From Shinisaurus crocodilurus (lineage: Eukaryota > Chordata > Lepidosauria > Squamata > Shinisauridae), in assembly GCA_021292165.1 (NCBI GenBank), contig CM037877.1:124004402-124068401 (forward strand): a DNA stretch of 64,000 nt, in the 5' to 3' direction. Below the pieces are notes generated by a model. It had not been told where the DNA came from. It saw only the letters and a program-made list of their open reading frames with translations, and ran no database searches. Positions 60,807-64,000 of this stretch are shown piece after piece. Positions within the stretch are counted from its first letter, which is position 1. Every line of letters starts with the position of its first letter. Both the position numbers and the translations under genes were made by a program.

Positions 60807-61560
60807 AATGTTCCTATATACCTCAGTGCCACCGCATGCCAGCCGTCCTTGTGATACTGCCCAACCCAATCCACGCACGTGTACTGCACCTCCCCTTCCC
60901 CTTATAAGGCAGGCAGATTTCTCAGCAAAGGCACCGGCATCTGTGACTCCAACTGGAGCGGAGAGGGTGAGGGTGGGGCAGGCTCGGCTCACCCAGGAAC
61001 TGCCACCGCGTCCTCTGGTGGTGGTGGTTCTTCTTCTTCCCTTTCCCTGTGCAGACTCAGGCGGCATGCTGTGTGGGAGAAGAGACTGAAGTTGACTCCA
61101 GCCTCTCCTTTCCTCTGCTGCAGCATGCTGGAGTCCAGATGGGGAAATGCAACAGCAATCTGGTGGTGTGGCAGGCAATGGCTTCTGCCCCACATCCGGC
61201 AAGCACGTCCTCTGGTGGTGGGTGGTGCTGGAGTGGGGGCAGGGAGAAACCTGGTGATGTGAGTGGCGGTGAAGGCAGTGGCAGGTGAAAGAGCAGCTGT
61301 GAGGCTCAGCAGCAAAGATAAAGGGCTACTCTGGAGGTGGCGGAGCAGCAGTAGCAGTGCCACAGCCCCACCTGCTGCAAGCACAAACCCTGCAAAGGTG
61401 GCATTTGTAATAGGAGGGCAGCAGCCAGGGGCCCAGTCGTGCAGTTACATCGGTGCAATATTATGCTGGCATGACCCTGGTGATACACTGGCGTAGCACC
61501 CACAGCACCGGTGTACCTTCGTATCTGCCAGCACTTGGGACTTAGTTGGGCTCCCAAGAC
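60807..61560. other. GC-rich unassigned block
   Basis: GGT/GCAG-rich sequence with CCGCGTCCTCTGGTGGTGG-type motifs. TCCTCTGGTGGTG recurs at about 61,010 and 61,208. Multiple overlapping open frames on both strands show no domain. Perhaps the interior of a GC-rich DNA element like those at 6 and 18 kb. No termini found. Confidence 0.35.
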
Positions 61561-63200
61561 TGGATTGTGCTGTAAATGTGATGGAAATGTTTGAACACAC
61601 ATTTTCTGCCCTTGAAGCAAATGCCTTGGACTGATACAAAATATCCGCCAGACTTCCATTTCCACTACACTTCAGAATGAATGTCTATTTTCACCCTTGT
61701 GAAATCAGAATCAGGCCAATTGTCAAGGCATTTTAAAAATCAAAGATAATTTAAGACAATTATTCTGTTATATTAAAGTAAATTCTAATCCTGAGTCTAC
61801 AATTTTCTGAATGCCAAATGCTACTCATCTCATCGCCCTCATGTATCAAACTACACCAGAGCTCCACAGGCTTACCGTATATTCAAGATTGGTTTTGGAA
61901 TGGTTTTTCCTTTTATTTTATTATGCTTTGAAAGATAACCAAAGGCCATTAACCCTGCTTGCCTAATCCTAATGACTTGGAGTCAGCCCAGTTCCAAGAG
62001 GAGAGGTGTCTAAATTACATGAAACATCCACACAATTAGCAGTAATTGACACTGTACCTGGCATTTACATCAGAAAGCTGAAAGATTGAATGACAGGAAT
62101 TTGAACTGGCCTGTAACTACGGTAAGATACGTTCTTCTTGCTGCAGCAGTGTAAGAAGGAGGGAAACTAGCACCTCACAAGTACCAAAATACAATCCAAT
62201 AATTCAGTCTGAAAATCTGTGGAAGAATTGTAAGAGGAAACCTTTAGCCCTTATGTTAATTCATATGCTTTTCTGAAGAAGTTGTTCTATTTTTCTAAAA
62301 GGCCAAGACCTGTCTACACATGCAACTGAAAGAGGTGAGAACAAGATGGTAGAATGGACTGTACCATTTCAGGCTACAGGTAGGCATCACTTTCTAAAAG
62401 CTCCCTTGTGTAAATTAATTTTTTTAAAATTCCCTGGAAGTACAACACTAACACAGCAAGTAGCAGGCAGGGCTAGAATGATAACCTATTTCCCTCATCT
62501 GCCAGGGGTTTGTTACCCTGAAGCATTTTTTAAAATATGGGTGAGAATTCAGAAGTGTCACACTCACCTGCAGTCTGAAGTGGCCCAGTCCAGTCATAAC
62601 ACCTAAAGATTCTACCTAATTCTGCTAATATGTAGTACATACCATTTTCAAGCAGAAGCCAATTTCTCCAGAAAGATGCATCAGAACTGATCTTTCATAC
62701 GTAACTGATAAGCAACATGAAAAGTCTCAGTAACTAGGTGGACTGCTTAAATTCCTGCAAATACAGGGCATCATATCAATTTACCAGAAAGTGAAATGAA
62801 ATCAATACTTTACATGTGTGTACTATAGGCTCAGTGAACAGGCCCTGTGTGTGAACCATCAGTATGCATAGTCAGGAGCTATTCAAAAAGCAACAATTAG
62901 GTCTATATCTACTGTAAGGTACTCAGGACATGGCATACATTAGAAATGCAGCAGCAGCTACTCCCACAAAGTAGATAACAATTCTGCAATTGCCTACTAA
63001 TTGCAACACCTAAAGATTAACTCCTGTAGCAACATTTTATGGAATCAACACCAATCTGCAGACAACAATGTAATGACTACTCTAACTGAAATAACATCTG
63101 CAAACTCCTTCAGCCTCTGGAGGTGTAACTTATATGACCTTTGAGAACTTTTTTAGTGTAAGAGTAGGATGGAAAAAAATCATAAATACATAAATATATT
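61561..63200. other. Unassigned AT-rich, apparently unique sequence
   Basis: The longest stretch without a recognised repeat. No splice-bounded coding frame, RNA gene or repeat is apparent to me. Confidence 0.4.
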
Positions 63201-63395
63201 GACCTGGTTTAATTAACCCACGATTTGCCAGGTAAATGCTGCTGGTATTTTGTATATGCAGCCTCTGATTGGAAGTTGCTAAGTGATGTCCAAACCTGGA
63301 CACTATAGGTTAATTGTGGATTAAACAACTCACAATTAACCTACAATTAGTAGTTAGGTTAACGATGACTTGCTGCCAATATGTGCGAACAGGTC
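63201..63395. mobile_element. Short foldback MITE, possible relative of the 368-bp palindrome
   Basis: Ends GACCTGGTTT and GCGAACAGGTC. Internal TTAACC/GGTTAA blocks are repeated inverted (AGGTTAATTGTGG, CACAATTAACCTA). Flanks TATT and CATT agree at three of four bases. More decayed than 53,353. Confidence 0.5.
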
Positions 63396-63647
63396 CATTG
63401 AGTATCTCAGGTAAGTAGAGGGAAAGTGGGGCAATGAATTGTATGATCCCTAAAGATGATAGCTGGTGTGTTGGGACTAATTATGGAAACAAGGTAATTT
63501 GATCAAATAGTGATAAGAAACTACATGAGAAAAATGGGTGCTGCTGGTGTTTAAATTCCAAGCACTCCTGCATTGTCACTTTTCCAGGGCCTCCCTAATG
63601 CCACTAGACTGAATTCTAAAATGCAGTATTAAACTGAACTCTTAAAT
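63396..63647. other. Unassigned sequence
   Basis: No feature recognised. Confidence 0.4.
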
Positions 63648-64000
63648 CAGGGGTCCTCAAACTTTTTAAACAGGGGGCCAGTTCATTGTCCCTCAGACTG
63701 TTGGTGGGCCAGATTATAGTTTGAAAAAAATATGAACGAATGGATCAAGTAAAAAAAAAAAAAAAGGACCAGGTCCTTTTTTTTACTTGATAAAATGGAA
63801 AGTTATTATAAATTAATAATAAATTAATTATAAATTAATTTGCTGTCTAAAATTGAAATACATAAAATTTTAAAAAGGTATAGAAAGGCTTGATTTGCAC
63901 ACTGCACATATCTTATTTGTAGTGCAAAAAAACAGGAAAAAACAATACAATATTTTTAGTATGAGTGATGAGCAGTATTTACCAGCCACAGAGCTGGTGG
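63648..64000. mobile_element. hAT element, second copy, cut by the window end
   Basis: CAGGGGTCCTCAAACTTTTT onward follows 36,258 closely, including GAACGAATGGATCAAGTAAA and the AATTAATAATAAATTAATTA block. It then jumps from AACAATACAATATTT to TAGTATGAGTGATGAGCAGT, omitting the roughly 270 bases that carry the transposase C-terminus in the first copy. The right end lies beyond the window. Confidence 0.9.

Noticed and set aside
60804..61665. Clustered open frames in the GC-rich block
   Set aside because: Low-complexity GGT/GCAG composition, both strands open, no domain.

Overview
This window reads as intergenic DNA from a vertebrate, most likely a squamate reptile (lizard). The evidence is the repeat mix: L2-, CR1-, RTE- and L1-type LINEs side by side, a tRNA-derived SINE whose tail ends in TATAAATATAATAAATAAA-like repeats, a 5S-rRNA-headed SINE, many hAT, Harbinger and mariner-like non-autonomous elements, and abundant GAT/ATT/TTTA microsatellites. 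I found no convincing host exon, tRNA, rRNA, CRISPR array or operon-like structure. All recognisable protein similarity belongs to mobile elements, and nearly all of it is broken by stops, frameshifts or nested insertions.

Layout. 0.1-2.4 kb: a CR1 copy split by an RTE-type LINE 3' end. 2.4-5.2 kb: inverted-repeat-rich GC DNA, a tRNA SINE, an L2-type 3' end, a GAT microsatellite and an antisense L2 fragment. 5.3-7.5 kb: a 5S-headed SINE, then a CR1 copy split by a 1,099-bp GC-rich hAT element with a perfect 8-bp target duplication. 8.1-10.1 kb: SINE plus antisense L2. 10.8-12.6 kb: foldback elements and hairpins. 12.6-14.7 kb: CR1 ORF2 cut off at a hAT end. 15-22.7 kb: foldback elements, a TA-flanked mariner-like MITE, a 587-bp hAT with 8-bp duplication, and a CR1 3' end. 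23.6-24.5 kb: a Harbinger transposase relic. 26.6-27.8 kb: a hAT transposase relic followed by a short L1 insertion with a 13-bp duplication. 29.2-32.8 kb: the most complete CR1, with the end of ORF1, endonuclease and RT.

33.4-46.4 kb is a stack of nested insertions. An antisense L2 is split by a roughly 10-kb antisense non-LTR element with ORF1, endonuclease, RT and zinc knuckle. That element contains a 2.35-kb hAT (itself holding a SINE), a 168-bp TA-flanked MITE, an LTR-like block, another LINE 3' end and a 5S-headed SINE. 47-51.5 kb is antisense L1 split by a sense L2, which carries three more insertions. 51.5-53.7 kb holds a Harbinger-like MITE (TTA-flanked) and a 368-bp near-perfect palindrome. 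54.7-60.3 kb is antisense L2 split by sense L2, which is itself split by a 5S SINE and a MITE. 60.3-63.6 kb is mostly unassigned, and the window ends inside a second copy of the 36-kb hAT family.

The most unusual items are: (1) the 5S-rRNA/CR1-tail chimeric SINE, four copies; (2) short hAT families with perfect 8-bp duplications, including a 70-bp micro-element; (3) the 368-bp palindrome at 53.35 kb; (4) a hierarchical palindrome at 35.4-35.7 kb; and (5) a palindromic module shared by two hAT families with different termini.
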